NCBI GenBank assembly: GCA_963457665.1
Contig: OY735209.1
Coordinates: 61,855,975-61,919,974 of the forward strand
Reading direction: 5' to 3'
Source of the DNA: Thysanoteuthis rhombus
Lineage: Eukaryota; Mollusca; Cephalopoda; Oegopsida; Thysanoteuthidae
DNA: 64,000 nucleotides
Positions 21,930-33,663 of the stretch are shown here, one piece after another (positions within the stretch are counted from its first letter, which is position 1; each line of letters opens with the position of its first letter). The notes under the pieces are model-generated. The model saw only the letters and a list, made by a program, of their open reading frames with translations, did no database searches and was not told where the DNA came from. A program made the translations under genes and the position numbers.

Positions 21930-22664
21930 CAGGTCTGGTTAGTCACTCAGTCGAGACCCTCATGTCACCTAGTCTTTTGTCTTTCACGTTGAGGATGATC
22001 AATTGAAAAATCAGAAAAAATGGTGATCAATGGACAAGTAACTTTTGTAGCCTTTAGTTGGGCAGTGATTACTAAAATAGACTGAATTTTGAAAAAAGCA
22101 AAAGTGATACAAACTAATGTATCATTTTGATAAAAACTTTCATCGCAAATTGACAGCCCCCCCCCCGCCAACAAATGTATTCGGGGGAGGAATTTTAAGG
22201 GAAACAAAGATCTTTTTTCCAGATCCAGACATAGTCAAAGAATCAGATCTCTTAAAAGACATCCCCAATCGAGTATGGTGACTCGACACCTGCAAGTTTT
22301 CATGACCACCCTTTGGCAGAATGCAAGTCCTCTGAAGGGATACCTCCACCCCAATCATACAGATAAGAGTATACTCAACTAGCTGCAGAATGCACAGAAA
22401 GATTAGTCCTTATGTAAAATTCCCCACACTCTTCGCTCATACCGGAAATCAAACCTGGGACCTTCTGCGTGTAAGGCAGATATGCTAATCATTACACTAT
22501 CTGAGCGGACTTCTCCAGATATAATGAGAGGTAAATGTTTAAATTTGCTGTCTAAAGCTTGATTGGTACAACCTGTCCGCATGATATATATGTACATAGC
22601 CAGCCAGTAGAACCAACTTAAAAACTAAAGAAACCAATGTTGATAGTTTTGGTTGATGGTTTCT
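21930..22664 (-). mobile_element. Family A interspersed repeat carrying a SINE insertion
   Basis: On the plus strand it opens AACAGGTCTGGTTAGTCACTC and closes TTTTGGTTGATGGTTTCTAAG, giving both family ends. The 289-bp body at 22225-22513 is foreign and is flanked by TCCAGAT on both sides (22218-22224, 22514-22520). Without it the copy has the normal length and block order. Confidence 0.85.
22225..22513 (-). mobile_element. tRNA-Val-derived SINE
   Basis: Read on the minus strand from 22513, the first ~75 bases resemble a valine tRNA: an A-box-like AGTGTAATGATTAGC, an anticodon arm TCTGC-CTTACAC-GCAGA with anticodon TAC (complement of 22471-22473), and a B-box-like GGTTTGATTTCC (22443-22455). 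SINEs of this kind are copied by RNA polymerase III and mobilised by a partner LINE. The remaining ~210 bp is an unrelated body of unknown family. TCCAGAT direct repeats bracket the insertion. The B box has drifted from GGTTCGANTCC and the acceptor stem does not pair, so it is not a working tRNA gene. Confidence 0.75.
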
Positions 22665-23061
22665 AAGATATAGCAGTTAAAAGATATGATCATTATCATC
22701 ACACTTTCTTCCATTCCTATGCTTAAAATTTTCATTTTTGCACAGGAAATATGTATCATGGTATGCATTTCTTCCTATTATATTTATTTCAAATAAAATA
22801 AGGGTTATTTTTATGTTGTTTTCTTTCTTTTAATTAAAGAAAAAAAACTTTAAATTGAAGCTGAGGAAAATCAGTGAATAAATATTATTAATAGACAAGA
22901 ATTGGGAAGAAAAGTCCAAGTTGAGAGATAAGTATAAAGGGTATTTAGTCAGAAGACAGACATCCCTTTTTCTAGCTACCACTCTCCATAAACTGTCAGA
23001 TGAATAATCAGTTCTCAAAATTCAGTGATTTTTTTTTCTTAAAACCCAGCAACCTGATCGA
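22665..23061. other. AT-rich DNA without recognisable feature
   Basis: Nothing recognised. Confidence 0.45.
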
Positions 23062-23407
23062 AAAGTTGGCCCTCAAACTGACAACATGCAATGTGCGCAG
23101 GAGATATTGATGCTTAACATCATGTGGAGAGATTGCAAAATAGCACATTACATCAGATTTAGAGATATCATAGAAAGCTCATATGGTAATAGGCTGGTAA
23201 TATTGCAAGATTGTCAGAAAGCACTGGACATCCCGACTCACAACATGAAACCCTAGGAATCATATGCAAAACTTTGGTCAGCAGAAAATAAGATGGTGTT
23301 ATAAACTAGACAAGCTCAGAAAGTGTTGAGCTCAGGCAAACCTTGGGGAAGGTCTATATCTAATGACAGACGCTAAATAGATGATGATGATAATAATGAT
23401 GATGATG
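23062..23407 (+). mobile_element. 5'-truncated RTE-type LINE fragment
   Basis: Contains degraded C-terminal RTE coding sequence (CATGCAATGTGCGCAGGAG; TGTGGAGAGATTGCAAAATA; CTGGACATCCCGACTCACAA) ending with GGAAGGTCTATATC, TAATGACAGACGC and a (GAT)n tail to 23407. Many stops; inactive. Confidence 0.8.
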
Positions 23408-24462
23408 GCGCTATTCTGGCGGTCAATAACGCTTGGATTAACTCCTGACCACTAGTTATTTATCTATATCATATTTTCATGGAGATTGAGTGCCAAAATT
23501 TATTAACCTATATTTCAGAGAAAGATGCAAAATTTTATGTTTAACGATCAATTTTTTCTCTCTACCAGGAGAAATATTTTGATAGGTAACGCTGAAAATG
23601 ACTGAAGTAAAATGATGGAGTTGCAGTTATTCAGATGGCAGTGATATGAAAAACCTGAACATTCTATATATACCAGCTTGAAATGCAGTTGCTACAAAAA
23701 ATGCAAACATGATTATTATTTCATTTTTCCCTTACCACCAGAATTTACTATGTCTACATATTGTAAAGTCAATCCTCATTGACTGCTTGACAAGTATAGT
23801 CTTGAGTCAGGCTTAGCTTTCATATTAAATAACAATAGTAATTGAATCCTAGTACTAATGTTTCAACAAAAAGATGAGTATGGATGAGTAAATCACAAGA
23901 ATTGGGCCAACACCTGTAATAGTACAATACATATAAATTATTAACAGTACCAGGTATATACATAATCCTTGATGTCACAGGTAGGATTTATCGAACTAAT
24001 ATATTAAAACTTTCATTCACTCAAATGATAATGTATAAAATGACAGAAAATTCTGGGGGAAGGAGAGGAAAATCATAGAATAATCAGTTATTTGGACAGT
24101 TGATCTAATTCTTTTTGTTACTGTTGTTGTTATCGCGACATTTTAGCTGATCAATTCAATAACCTTCTCCAGATGTACAATCCAAACGGAAAGAGAGGGA
24201 TCAGTCAAACCATTGTGGTAACCATTTTCTGGTTTGTGCTACCAAGAAATAAGAACTCTACACCAAAAGAAGGCTGTAGAATGGATCAACCAAAACATTG
24301 AGGTGACAACAAAAGCAACAGAAAGAATGAGCTCTATTCCTCTATTTCATTTTAATCATTTCCCGCACTAGAAAACTAAATGTCTTTTGTGTAATGTAAA
24401 GAGTTTTATGATTAAACACCATTTCTGCAAGATTCAGCATCCAGTCTACATGTCAAACAGGG
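23408..24462. other. AT-rich DNA without recognisable feature
   Basis: No frames of interest and no repeat recognised. Confidence 0.45.
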
Positions 24463-24630
24463 CCAGATCAAACAAGTAGCATATGTTATAGAGGGCACAA
24501 AATTGAGAGAATACATATAAATATCAAAACACATATATTTTTTACTTGCAAATCAATTAAATTTTCTCATTTGCTATACAACCAGATAATAATAATACGA
24601 CAAATATATAATTTCAGTCAGAGATTAAAG
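24463..24630 (+). repeat. Interspersed repeat family E, copy 2
   Basis: Same block order as 19383-19561: CAGGGCCAGATCAAAC, AGCATATGTTATAGAGGGC, AAACACATATATTTTTTACT, TTTCTCATTTGCTATACAA. Confidence 0.6.
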
Positions 24631-25612
24631 AGATAAAATGTAAACAATGTTCATTTGTATACCATGTGGGCTTCTAAATTTTCTCTTCATACTAACACTG
24701 TCAGATATCACTTTGTTCTGATTTTGATTTTCATGCATTGGCCATGAATTAAGTTTCAAATACCTTTTTATTTATGCATCTTATACCAACCATGTTCCCA
24801 TTAATTACTATGTTAAATTAAAAACCCAAAGTAAATGTGATTATTGGCTAAAATCACTGATATTAAACACCAAGTCATTCATGAAAGTTGAAGGCTGTTA
24901 AGAACTACAATAATAAAGCAAGTGCAGAATCACCGAATTGGAATTGATAGCTTCTGGGTTTTTAACATGGGGCCATTGATAATGCGGTGAGCGTAGCAAA
25001 GGCTACATTTGTAACATAGTTAATCCAGCACTGATGTTCTGCATTGAAAATGAAGGGAAGATAGAATTCTCAATAGTCATGAATTGAAGAAAATATTATC
25101 GACAATCAGAGGCAAATCCAGGATTTTGAGCAAGGGGAGCAGACGATTTAAATGGAAAAAAAATCTTTTTACAAATAAATACATAAAAAAGACAAATTTC
25201 ACACATCAAAAACAAGAAAATAATGTGTGATCTAATACTTTCACTTATATTTGAGTATTAACTTTCCTCTGGTAGAGCAAGTACAAACTTCAAGAACAAG
25301 AAACTCACATTAGTCCTAAAAAGAAGGGCAAGTGTTGGAAAATGTGAGTGTGCACCACATGTATTCAGAGTAGTCAACTAAGACAGGTCTTAATCAATGA
25401 TTGAACATCAGAATTCAAGTGGTATGTCACCAAAGAACAATCTGTATTATTTCAAAAAATCAATGAAAACAGGTACTCCTGAGAATGATAAGCGTTTTGC
25501 AGACCCGCAAATCCTTTCAGAGGAAACAATAGTCTTCAAGTAGTGTTTGTTGCTGAGAACAATATTTTGTTATTTTCATGGCATAATACATTAGGCATGC
25601 AATATATATTAT
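24631..25612. other. AT-rich DNA without recognisable feature
   Basis: Nothing recognised. Confidence 0.45.
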
Positions 25613-26104
25613 CTACACCCTAATCAAAAAGCTGTTCAACAGAGGACATCGACAGTCAGAGCAGCAGTTGTTACTTTCATCCAAAGAGGAAAGATCTTCC
25701 ACCTTCTTTCGAACCCCAGAAACTTTCTCATCCTCTGGCAGTTTCAATAAACTATGTAAATGTGTTACATTTTGAAATTTTTCAATTTCATTGAAGAGAA
25801 ACACCTCCATGATGATCAGCAACTTGGTCAACAAACCACCATACAGCACCCCCACCTGACAGAAACTGGTGTTCACGCAATACCATGCAATGATTGCAAC
25901 AACGTTCACCCTGGGAAACATCAAGACCTCTCAAGAAAAGGATATAAGAGCATAAAAGTTATAAAACTTTATGAGAATACTAAAGCCCAAGTCAAACACA
26001 GAACTATACAAAACTGCCTAAACAAAAACATACATAACTCAACAACACGCACAACTCCACAACATGTGTCAAGACTGCACTTATATCTGACAGCAAAGAC
26101 ATGA
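25613..26104 (+). pseudogene. Penelope-like element GIY-YIG endonuclease remnant
   Basis: The plus frame at 25760-26104 contains TGVHAIPCNDCNNVHPGKH, which follows the PLE endonuclease start (GVYxIPCxDCxxxYIGxT); GVH is at 25868-25876 and HPG at 25917-25925. It continues with KSIKVIKLYENTKAQVKH, like the EHxxAxK...ALxxH segment of PLE endonucleases. In PLEs this domain nicks the target for reverse transcription and follows the RT. Both defining tyrosines of GIY-YIG (Y in GVY, Y in YIG) are histidine here, so the enzyme is dead. No RT was recognised in 25613-25760, so it is a 3' fragment. The recognition rests on a short motif. Confidence 0.65.
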
Positions 26105-26110
26105 ACACTT

Positions 26111-26653
26111 TCAAAATCACGTAGAAACATCAGGTACTTGATTATATACACTGTCCCTTGAAGAGATAAAGCCACATAACCATGAACACATACGCAAGTA
26201 TACCCCACTCCCTTATGAGAAAATACTCATTATAAATACACATATATACATGTTCTGAATGAAGGCAGAGGAATAGACATACACATACACAAACACGCAC
26301 AACCAAAAGAATGAAGACACTCTGTCCCTGATATCCCTCCATGCTTATCCTTTGAGTCAAAACATACAACCTTTTCCCCATTTCACCCCCTACCATGATA
26401 AAAGAAGATCCAGAACAACTCCTCTCTTTCTTCTCCTCCAAACAAACCAAAACCAATTTCTTCCTCTAGTTCACTTCTATACCCAATCATGTAAACAGCT
26501 ATCATTTGCTTGTTTAATGAATTGGTAAGTGCTTTTGAAAATGCTGATGCAAGTTCAGCAAAATGCATCAAGTAAATCTTTAATGATAATAAAAAGATTT
26601 TGAGATGTATCATACTTGTTCATGAATTTTTCACCATTGTCAAATTGATACTA

Positions 26654-26655
<2 letters not shown>
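26111..26655. other. Unassigned DNA downstream of the PLE remnant
   Basis: Overlapping frames on both strands (26142-26456 minus, 26383-26613 minus) show no domain. Bases 26180-26300 are rich in ACACA/ATACA words. Could include PLE 3' flank. Confidence 0.35.

Positions 26656-26703
<48 letters not shown>
26656..26703. repeat. (TA)n microsatellite
   Basis: Uninterrupted TA dinucleotide tract of about 48 bp. It produces isoleucine-tyrosine frames on both strands that are not genes. Confidence 0.95.
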
Positions 26704-26707
<4 letters not shown>

Positions 26708-29119
26708 ATAGCACTGAATTTCTATTTTCTATTGTCAAAGTATTATCTGATAGGATTGAATACCGGGACTGCTGTGCAGTAGTTTGTTGAATATCTGTAT
26801 GTGACAAATCATGTATGTTCTCTCTATTAAAGGAAACCCACAAATGACTTCTTGGAAGAAAAAAAAAACAGCCTTTCTCATCATGTAACATAATGGATAG
26901 GGAAAAATGTCCATTAAAATCCTTTTGAGAAACACTGATTAACATTGTTGTCAGTAGCATTAATAAGCCTCTCATCTTCTTGAGTTTTCATTAACAATAC
27001 AACATCCTTCCCTTTCCCAGAACTTATCAACTACACTGTCTTCTTTGTATCATCAAACCTCACAGCTCTAATTTCAACATCTATTTTGTTTTTCTTTGAG
27101 AATATCATTAACATCCTTAGTAACAGCATTGATGACATAATTTCAGTAATTCCATCAATCAACTACAGTATCTTTCCCCTGTTCGGCTCAAAAACATTCT
27201 TACTTTCTGGATATAGTATATTTCATGCTATTCCTTGAATTATAGTTTTTATAATATCAATAATTTAATGAATCTAAGTCAAAGCACTATCAAATCTCAG
27301 TCCAGTTGACTTTATTTTTCTGCCATGACAAAAACAACAAAAACAATCCTCACTAAATTTAGGGGAGTAAAAATCAACATTTTTACAGATCTTACAGATA
27401 TGCAAGGGCTAATTTCAGTCTGATACAAACATTTATACTGAAAAAAATATACATTTACATTTTTCAATTTATATATAAAAAGTAAATACAAAAGGTGCAG
27501 TATTCATGTTCAGTCAAAATTGAGGAACAAGTGGATTTTGACCCAGCATCAACCAGGCTTGTAACATACTGATATTTTTCAGATTAGTTTCCTCAGCTTT
27601 ATTGTGTATTTTCAGATTTTGTCCAATTGACTTATCCTATCTTCCTCAGGTGTCGATCATATCCAGTAAACTTCTAAGAGAATTACAGAATTCTTCAATT
27701 CTTCCTTGTGATGTCAATCTGTTTCTTCACCAAGCTGGTGTATATTTTATGCAGTGCTATTCTAGGAGTGGGGTCTGAACAAATTCCAAAAAAGTCCCTT
27801 AAGAAATTTTAAGTCAACCCCTGTAGAAAAGGTTCCATACCTGTCCACATCTCAATTTCAAATTTAAACATCATAATGATTGAATTTTATTTTTCCTTCA
27901 TGAATCATCTACTTCTTGAATTTTACAGAACAGACATTAATTTGCATGCATACAAAAGACAATAATTTAATCAAAAATACAATAAAAAAACAATATTAAT
28001 TTAATATGAAATATTTCATTTTGATACAATAAATAAATAATTTAATTTAGCGGTTTATTTTAATATAGAAAAGGTTTGGAAATGATTAGCAGCCTCATTA
28101 TTATCCATGCCGACTCTAGCAGATTTAAAATGAGTTGGAATTATAAGTGGTTGGAATGAATTTGGGAGATCAAAATTAAAATGAATATAATGATTTAAAA
28201 TAATAAAAAGTTGAAATTATTACAGAAATCAAAATGAATTATTATAAGTAAAAATTATTCAATGAAATCAAATTATTTGTGATTTGTGAGGTAAATTCTA
28301 AGATTTTAAACATGAATGCTATTTCATATGATAGCAATGAATGATATTCTTAATAACTTTTGTTTTTGTAAATTGAAAAAAAAAAACAAATACAAAAAAA
28401 TTCAAATTTTAGTTAAGCAAATTATCATAACATTTAAATTTGAAAATACGATTTTAACAGGTCAAGAAACTTTTTTGACTAAGACTGAATTACGATTTTG
28501 TCAGGGATTTTTTAATCTGTTCAGAGCCCAATCCCATGATAATGCTGTTTCTATACTACATGAACCAGGGATTAAATTCATAACTTCCAGGGAACCTGTG
28601 GAGCTTCAGTAGCAGATAAAGATTCAAAATGGCATTCATTCGGAAAAAACAAACAAATGTTTTTTTTTATTACTGGCCCAAATAGCACTTGATATAGAGA
28701 TAGGGGTAACCTTAATAACACTGGATATAGGCGAAACTATAATCCCAAAAGATCTGAGGTGGGGAAATAAAAACTAGGGAATTGGTCCAAATGAATAAAC
28801 ATGTAATAATGATGAGACCTCGTCTAAGAGATTCAGACAGACAGAAAAGGATATTTTTCGGGTGGCCATATCTGTATATAGAAAACAGAGGACAGCCCCC
28901 AAACCCTGATATCAGCATTCAAAAAAAGAGGAGGTTCTTGGTCATCATCATAGTTGTCAACACACATAAATGATATAGCATGTTGAAAAAAGTTGAAAAT
29001 TGCTAAAATGCCTTAAATGAGGGAAAAAAAAAAAATGGATGTTACTGTGTAAAAAAAGAACAATAGGAAAGAATGATACACTTTCAGCTTTTTATTTATA
29101 CTCGTAATAGTAATACTAG
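26704..29119. other. AT-rich DNA without recognisable feature
   Basis: The longest featureless stretch of the window. Frames such as 28316-28612 (98 codons) and 28712-28973 lack recognisable motifs. No repeat family was seen. Confidence 0.45.
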
Positions 29120-30222
29120 TATGGGTAATACCTGGTTAGAAAGTGAAGGGTTTGTTGAGTGTATGATTCTGTATAATTCTAGTAGTGCTTGTCAGGGAAT
29201 GGGTAGTGCAAAGATGTTGTAGGAGACAAAGGATTGTTTCTGCCTGGTTAGGTGTTAGCATCGACATCAATGGAGATGTGAAAGGAGGGAGGGAGGGAGA
29301 TATACGAAGAGAATGAGCGGCAAGTATGAACATAGACGCAGAGATCAAACTAAATAAAAAGGACACATACAATTATTTGGATGGACAAATAAAGCGTACA
29401 TTTAATACAGGAACAGTAATGACAAATAACGAATGAAAATGATAGTGCAGGCATCGGAGTCGAAATGGAGGTGTCTGAACTGCTTTTGAATCCATATGGC
29501 TTGGAGCATATCAAGGAATGATTATGGAGACTGGGTTCAGTGTGTGTGCCAAACTGCTAAGTTGCGTGTGTGACTTGGGGGCTATTCTCTGATGCTGGTA
29601 GAAACTTAATGGATAGAACAACAAAGACAGAGTGCACATAGTTTTATCCACGCGTATTTCCTGAAATAAAAAGAATTTTGAGAGATCATGACTATTTGAT
29701 AGTAAAAAGCATTCCCATTTCATTCATGAGAGTGAGAGGTGTATACACGTTTGGAACATGTGGTGAGAACACGGTTGAGTAGCTTTGTAGCTGAACTAAA
29801 GTGAGATGTCTCAACATCGGTGAACTGCAATAGACAAAGATAGTACAAAGATTAGTCACAGTGGAAAAATGGTTAGGATCGGATCGGCCAGGAGGTTGGC
29901 GAAATGATACCGATCTTAGGGAAAAAGGAAGAGAGAGAGAGTAAGAGTAGCCGGCAACAAGTGCCGGGGCCAAAAGCCAACTAAGAGTGTCGGCGTCAAT
30001 GAGCATTTGACCATGTGCATCCAGGGCTTTTATAGGGGTCATCGTAGGAAGTGACATTTTCGATATCCAGCTAAAAGGAAGGTTTCATATTTAATTCCCA
30101 AACAAAATTATAGGGGGCGCTATACCATTCCAAAAGAAATCATGAATTGCTGCTTTCCACCTCTTAAACTAAGCAACGGTGGTGGTAGAATTAAGTAACC
30201 TTGATGAATATACTACCAGTAT
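29120..30222 (-). mobile_element. Possible solo LTR or other low-AT insertion
   Basis: This block is visibly less AT-rich than its surroundings. On the minus strand it would start TGGTAGTATATTC and end GGTATTACCCA, so TG...CA ends are possible. It has a TATA box (CCCCTATAAAAGCCC, complement of about 30024-30038) near its beginning and ATTAAATG/TTTATTTG words near its end. No 5-bp target duplication was found at these limits and no retroviral-like gene is adjacent. A cellular promoter or unclassified insert is equally possible. The 121-codon minus frame at 29692-30057 overlaps the TATA box and has no known domain. Confidence 0.3.
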
Positions 30223-30260
30223 AGTTTGAACAATAAATCCTATTTTTTTTTATTCTAAAA

Positions 30261-30510
30261 GTCTGGTTAGTCACTCAACAGGATGATCAATTAAATAATT
30301 GGAAGGAGAGGTAACCAATTAATAAGTCACTTTGTTGCCTTTTTGGGGTTGTTATCACTGAAAAGAATAGATTTTCGAAAAAACAAATATGTATGCTGCT
30401 GGACCGAGACCAAGGGATCAATTTGATAAAAACTTTCATTGTAAACTGAATCCCCCGATAAAAAACTCATTTAAGGGAGAAATTTCCAGAAAGCAAAAAA
30501 GAAAACATTT
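30261..30510 (-). mobile_element. Family A interspersed repeat, truncated
   Basis: Opens AGTCTGGTTAGTCACTCAAC and runs through TGATCAATTAAATAATTGG and AACTTTCATTGTAAACTG to the AAAACTCATTTAAGGGAG block. The other half, with the 5' end, is absent or unrecognisable. Confidence 0.7.
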
Positions 30511-31684
30511 TCCCAACTCATTGGGATGGGGTGGAGTGCAAAATTCCAAGTTTCCTCTATGAACAGTTAGGGCTGGGCAAAATCCGGATCAATATATATA
30601 ATTGTCTGAACAGATTAATAACCTAAACCCAGGAACAGAGATTAAACAGGTCTGGTGAGAGTAGCAGTGATTATTGATGAAATTCCTTCTGGATTAATAT
30701 TTCAAGATCTAAATGGAGGACATGTGTGGGAAAATCTTCATGTATATTAACCCAGTCCAAATCTCTTACTTTCATTTTGAAAGGGTAACAAAAATGAGAA
30801 ATCAATAAAAATACTCTTCTCCACAAATACTTATATTTTTCCTGCAGTTTGAAATAGTTATCATTTCAATTATTTGCCTTTACCTTTATAAGAATCTTAG
30901 GGCATATATATCTTAGAGGTTTCAATGACTGCTGCAATGAATATGTCCCAAACATCTCTTTTAGATTGTCCTGGCTTTCACGACTGCAGACAATGACATC
31001 ATCATATAATGAAATCCATACAGAACTTAGTTTGCATAATATAAATGAACTGGAAAGAAATGTAGGCCAAGTGATCAGTCAATTCTGTGTTTTGCTGTGT
31101 CCCATTATTTGTTTGATAGAGAAAATAGATCATGATTTTGATTCTTCAAAATATTTTTTTTTAAATCTGATTAAAAAAATTGTTTCTTATAACCATTGAA
31201 TAAAAAAATGAAAAGTTATTTCTAATATTTTTTTAAAAATTCAGACATTAAGCACCTTTGTAGATAAGTCTCAAATGACATTAATGACATTTTCTTACGT
31301 GATATTAAGAGTTAAATATGTTTTATATATATTTGGGAAAATCAACACAACTTTAGATTGAGAAATCCTGATAGGAGATTGAATTTAGAATATATTTCTC
31401 AACTAGAATACACTTAATACCGTACTTGTAATAGTTTGTGATGAGTAGACTAGAAGGAAACTAAACTGCTAGCAGTGTAGATTGCCAGATCATGTGAATA
31501 TAGTATATTCAAAGAAAAACGATAGTTGAGGTCAAATTGGTACACATTATCAATGCTTCAATCCAAATAAAAACCCATCAAAACCTCATCTGACCTTGTG
31601 GATTCTCGGCAACTGGTAATGAATTTTAATCAATGGCAGTAAAAAAAAATTTGATTGTTGAAATAAAATAAAAAAACTCAAGGC
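30511..31684. other. AT-rich DNA without recognisable feature
   Basis: The 77-codon frame at 30966-31199 has no recognisable motif. Nothing else seen. Confidence 0.45.
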
Positions 31685-31689
31685 CCATC

Positions 31690-32111
31690 TTGAAACTTCT
31701 TCAAGAAACATTATTCCGGAAAAATGTTTCAATTAAATCAAGTTCTAAGCTTTCTAAAAACAGTTTTAAAAAGGGCTTCTACTTCTTTTTACACATTCTT
31801 CCAATGTTCAATCCCGCATCTCCAAAAGCAGCAAAACCTCAATTAAAATCCAAGAGAAAATATAATGGAATCCACCATAAAAAAGAAAAGAGGGAGCTCA
31901 GAATGTTATTACTAATTCTCCTGATGCTGTCTATAGATTATTAAAAATGGCACCCTTCTCCAGAATGAGCAGAAAAAAAGGTTTCTTGAAAGAAGGTGTA
32001 GACATTGGAAAACACATGAGAAATGATGACCCAAACCCTAGAGAGGAAATCCAAAGAGACAAACCCAGTTGCTGCAGGATCAAACTTAACTCCGATTTCT
32101 ATTCTGACTGA
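31690..32111 (+). pseudogene. Unidentified coding-like segment in two frames
   Basis: The first frame, 31690-31944, is 84 codons and ends with a basic stretch (PQLKSKRKYNGIHHKKEK). An overlapping second frame is open from about 31880 to the stop at 32109-32111, over 70 codons, and includes KGFLKEGVDIGKHMRNDD and PNPREEIQRDKPSCCR. The mixed, charged composition is unlike chance frames in this AT-rich DNA. An AATAAA polyadenylation-type word follows at about 32150. A frame change near 31880-31940 would join the two. It may be a terminal exon, a retrocopy or transposon debris. I do not recognise the family. Confidence 0.3.
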
Positions 32112-32297
32112 GGATGATTACTACAACTTTTTTTATTGTATATATGATAAATAAAAATTATATATAAAAATTTTGTGTGAAATAGAATCAGAATTTGATA
32201 CTTCAGTCTCGATTATTTTGTGTATCAAAGTAAGGATATGATGAAAGAGTGAAAAACCAACTTATTTATGGAAAACACAAGGGGGTATAATCCAGGC

Positions 32298-32925
32298 TCA
32301 TCATCATCCTCATGTCTTTAATCATCCGTCATAGGACATAAACCTTCTCTAGGGTTCGTCAGATCATAGGCGTGACAGAGTTAATATTTTCTCAACTTGT
32401 CTAGTTTGTCTCTCTATCTTGGATTCTGTTTGTCTCGGTTTTGTATGTGATCACCTGGGATCCATGTTGTGAGTTGTGATGTCCATCAGTTGTCTTCCAT
32501 TCTTGCAACATGACCAGCCCATGGCCATTTGAGTTTTCTAATGGATTCTATGATGTCTCAAACTCCTGCTTTTTCCCTGATATATTGTGCTATCTTGTGA
32601 TCTCTCCATGAGCATGATTCTTTCCAGTGCACATTGCATGGTTCTCAGTTTGTGGGATAATCTCTTGATTAAGTTCTATGTTTCAGCTCCATAGGTGACT
32701 ATTCAGACGATGCATTGGTTGTATACTCTTCTTTTCAGGACTAATGGGATTTGAAGTTTGAGCTTGCTCTGCCAAAGGCTTGCCATCCTAGAGTGATTCT
32801 TTGCTTGACTTCTTCTCCTTTGAGGATTGGAGATTCGTTGTTCCCTGGTAGATGTAGTGGTCTACTTTCTCCAATTCTGCATCTTTGATTTTGATCACAG
32901 TTTGTTTGTGACATGATTCTTGTAC
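32298..32925 (-). mobile_element. 5'-truncated RTE-type LINE fragment
   Basis: The plus strand begins with the complement of the tail (TCATCATCATCCTCATG) and CTTTAATCATCCGTCATAGG, then runs up through the C-terminal region and thumb to GCATCTTTGATTTTGATCAC. It shares distinctive variants with the copy at 43059-43918 (GGTTCTCAGTTTGTGGGA; ATCTCTTGATTAAGTTC), so both belong to one subfamily. Several stops and a small deletion relative to that copy near 32750. The 5' end lies a few bases from the hairpin at 32932. Confidence 0.85.
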
Positions 32926-32931
32926 ATGGCT

Positions 32932-32995
32932 AGCCCATAATATACCTGGGGTATAAAACAGGCCAACCCATTTAACTCCTGGTATATTATGGGCT
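32932..32995. repeat. Near-perfect 18-bp inverted repeat (hairpin)
   Basis: AGCCCATAATATACCTGG at 32932-32949 pairs with 32978-32995, with one mismatch and a 28-bp spacer. Nothing similar was seen elsewhere in the window. It could be the end-to-end remnant of a small transposon or a cruciform-forming site. Confidence 0.75.
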
Positions 32996-33001
32996 GTTAC
33001 A

Positions 33002-33516
33002 ATGGCAACACTGGAAGTTGCTCAGGGCATCAAGTGCTAGGGGGTGCCTGACAAATTCAAAAAGAAAATAGAGAAAAATGAACAGAATAAAAGGTCAAAA
33101 TAAAAAATATTCTCCGATGTGAAGTCAGATTTTCTCAGAGCATCTGACAATACTTTATTGTCATGAGACAAAGAGAAACAATGGGCAGAAGAAATTCTGA
33201 TGACTGATGACAAACTCAGTCAGGCTTTTAAGGCCGTCAAGAACCCTACGATTGGCCGTGCCACTTGATGGGCTTTAAAATTCCGTTTGATAATGGAAAG
33301 CCTGTTGCAAGGGCCATTCCAACTCTTGAATTTTGTAGAGAGCAATCAGGTAAGCCAGTTGGATTTGTATCACCAGAAATATTTCTGGAAATCAATTTTC
33401 CAGACTAGCTTGAAAGAAGACTGAGATTTGACGGTCAGAATGTGAGAGAACTTAAATCCTCTAACCACAAACCACCCTCATTAAAGTATTTTGAATATTG
33501 CCATTGCAAAGCTTAA
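33002..33516 (+). pseudogene. Unidentified protein-coding relic
   Basis: Starting from an ATG at 33002, one frame (with three in-frame stops) gives protein-like sequence: MATLEVAQGIKC, DKFKKKIEKNEQNKRSK, DVKSDFLRASDNTLLS, EKQWAEEILMTDDKLSQAFK, ending near 33240. A second frame then continues: EPYDWPCHLMGFKIPFDNGK, PVARAIPTLEFCREQSGKPV, GFVSPEIFLEINFP, a TAG, then LERRLRFDGQNVRELKSSNH and a stop at 33514-33516. The composition and continuity point to a decayed coding sequence of about 170 codons with one frameshift near 33240 and four stops. I cannot name the protein. An intronless layout fits a retrocopy or a transposon gene, but no poly-A tail or target duplication is evident. Confidence 0.45.
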
Positions 33517-33663
33517 TTGAAAAACTTTCTTTTAATACCTAGACAATGAAGTATCTAAATAAAAACCCCAAATAATCCCAATGAATCAGAAATTAATAAC
33601 AAAACAAAAAAAATAATATATAATATTTAATTAAACAAATAGCTTTTGGGGAGAAAAATAACA

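Noticed and set aside
22437-22513. Functional tRNA-Val gene
   Set aside because: B box is altered, the acceptor arm does not pair, and the tRNA-like part is continuous with a SINE body inside target duplications.
29692-30057. 121-codon minus-strand frame as a gene
   Set aside because: No recognisable domain, its ATG lies upstream of and across the TATA-like box, and the block may be an LTR.
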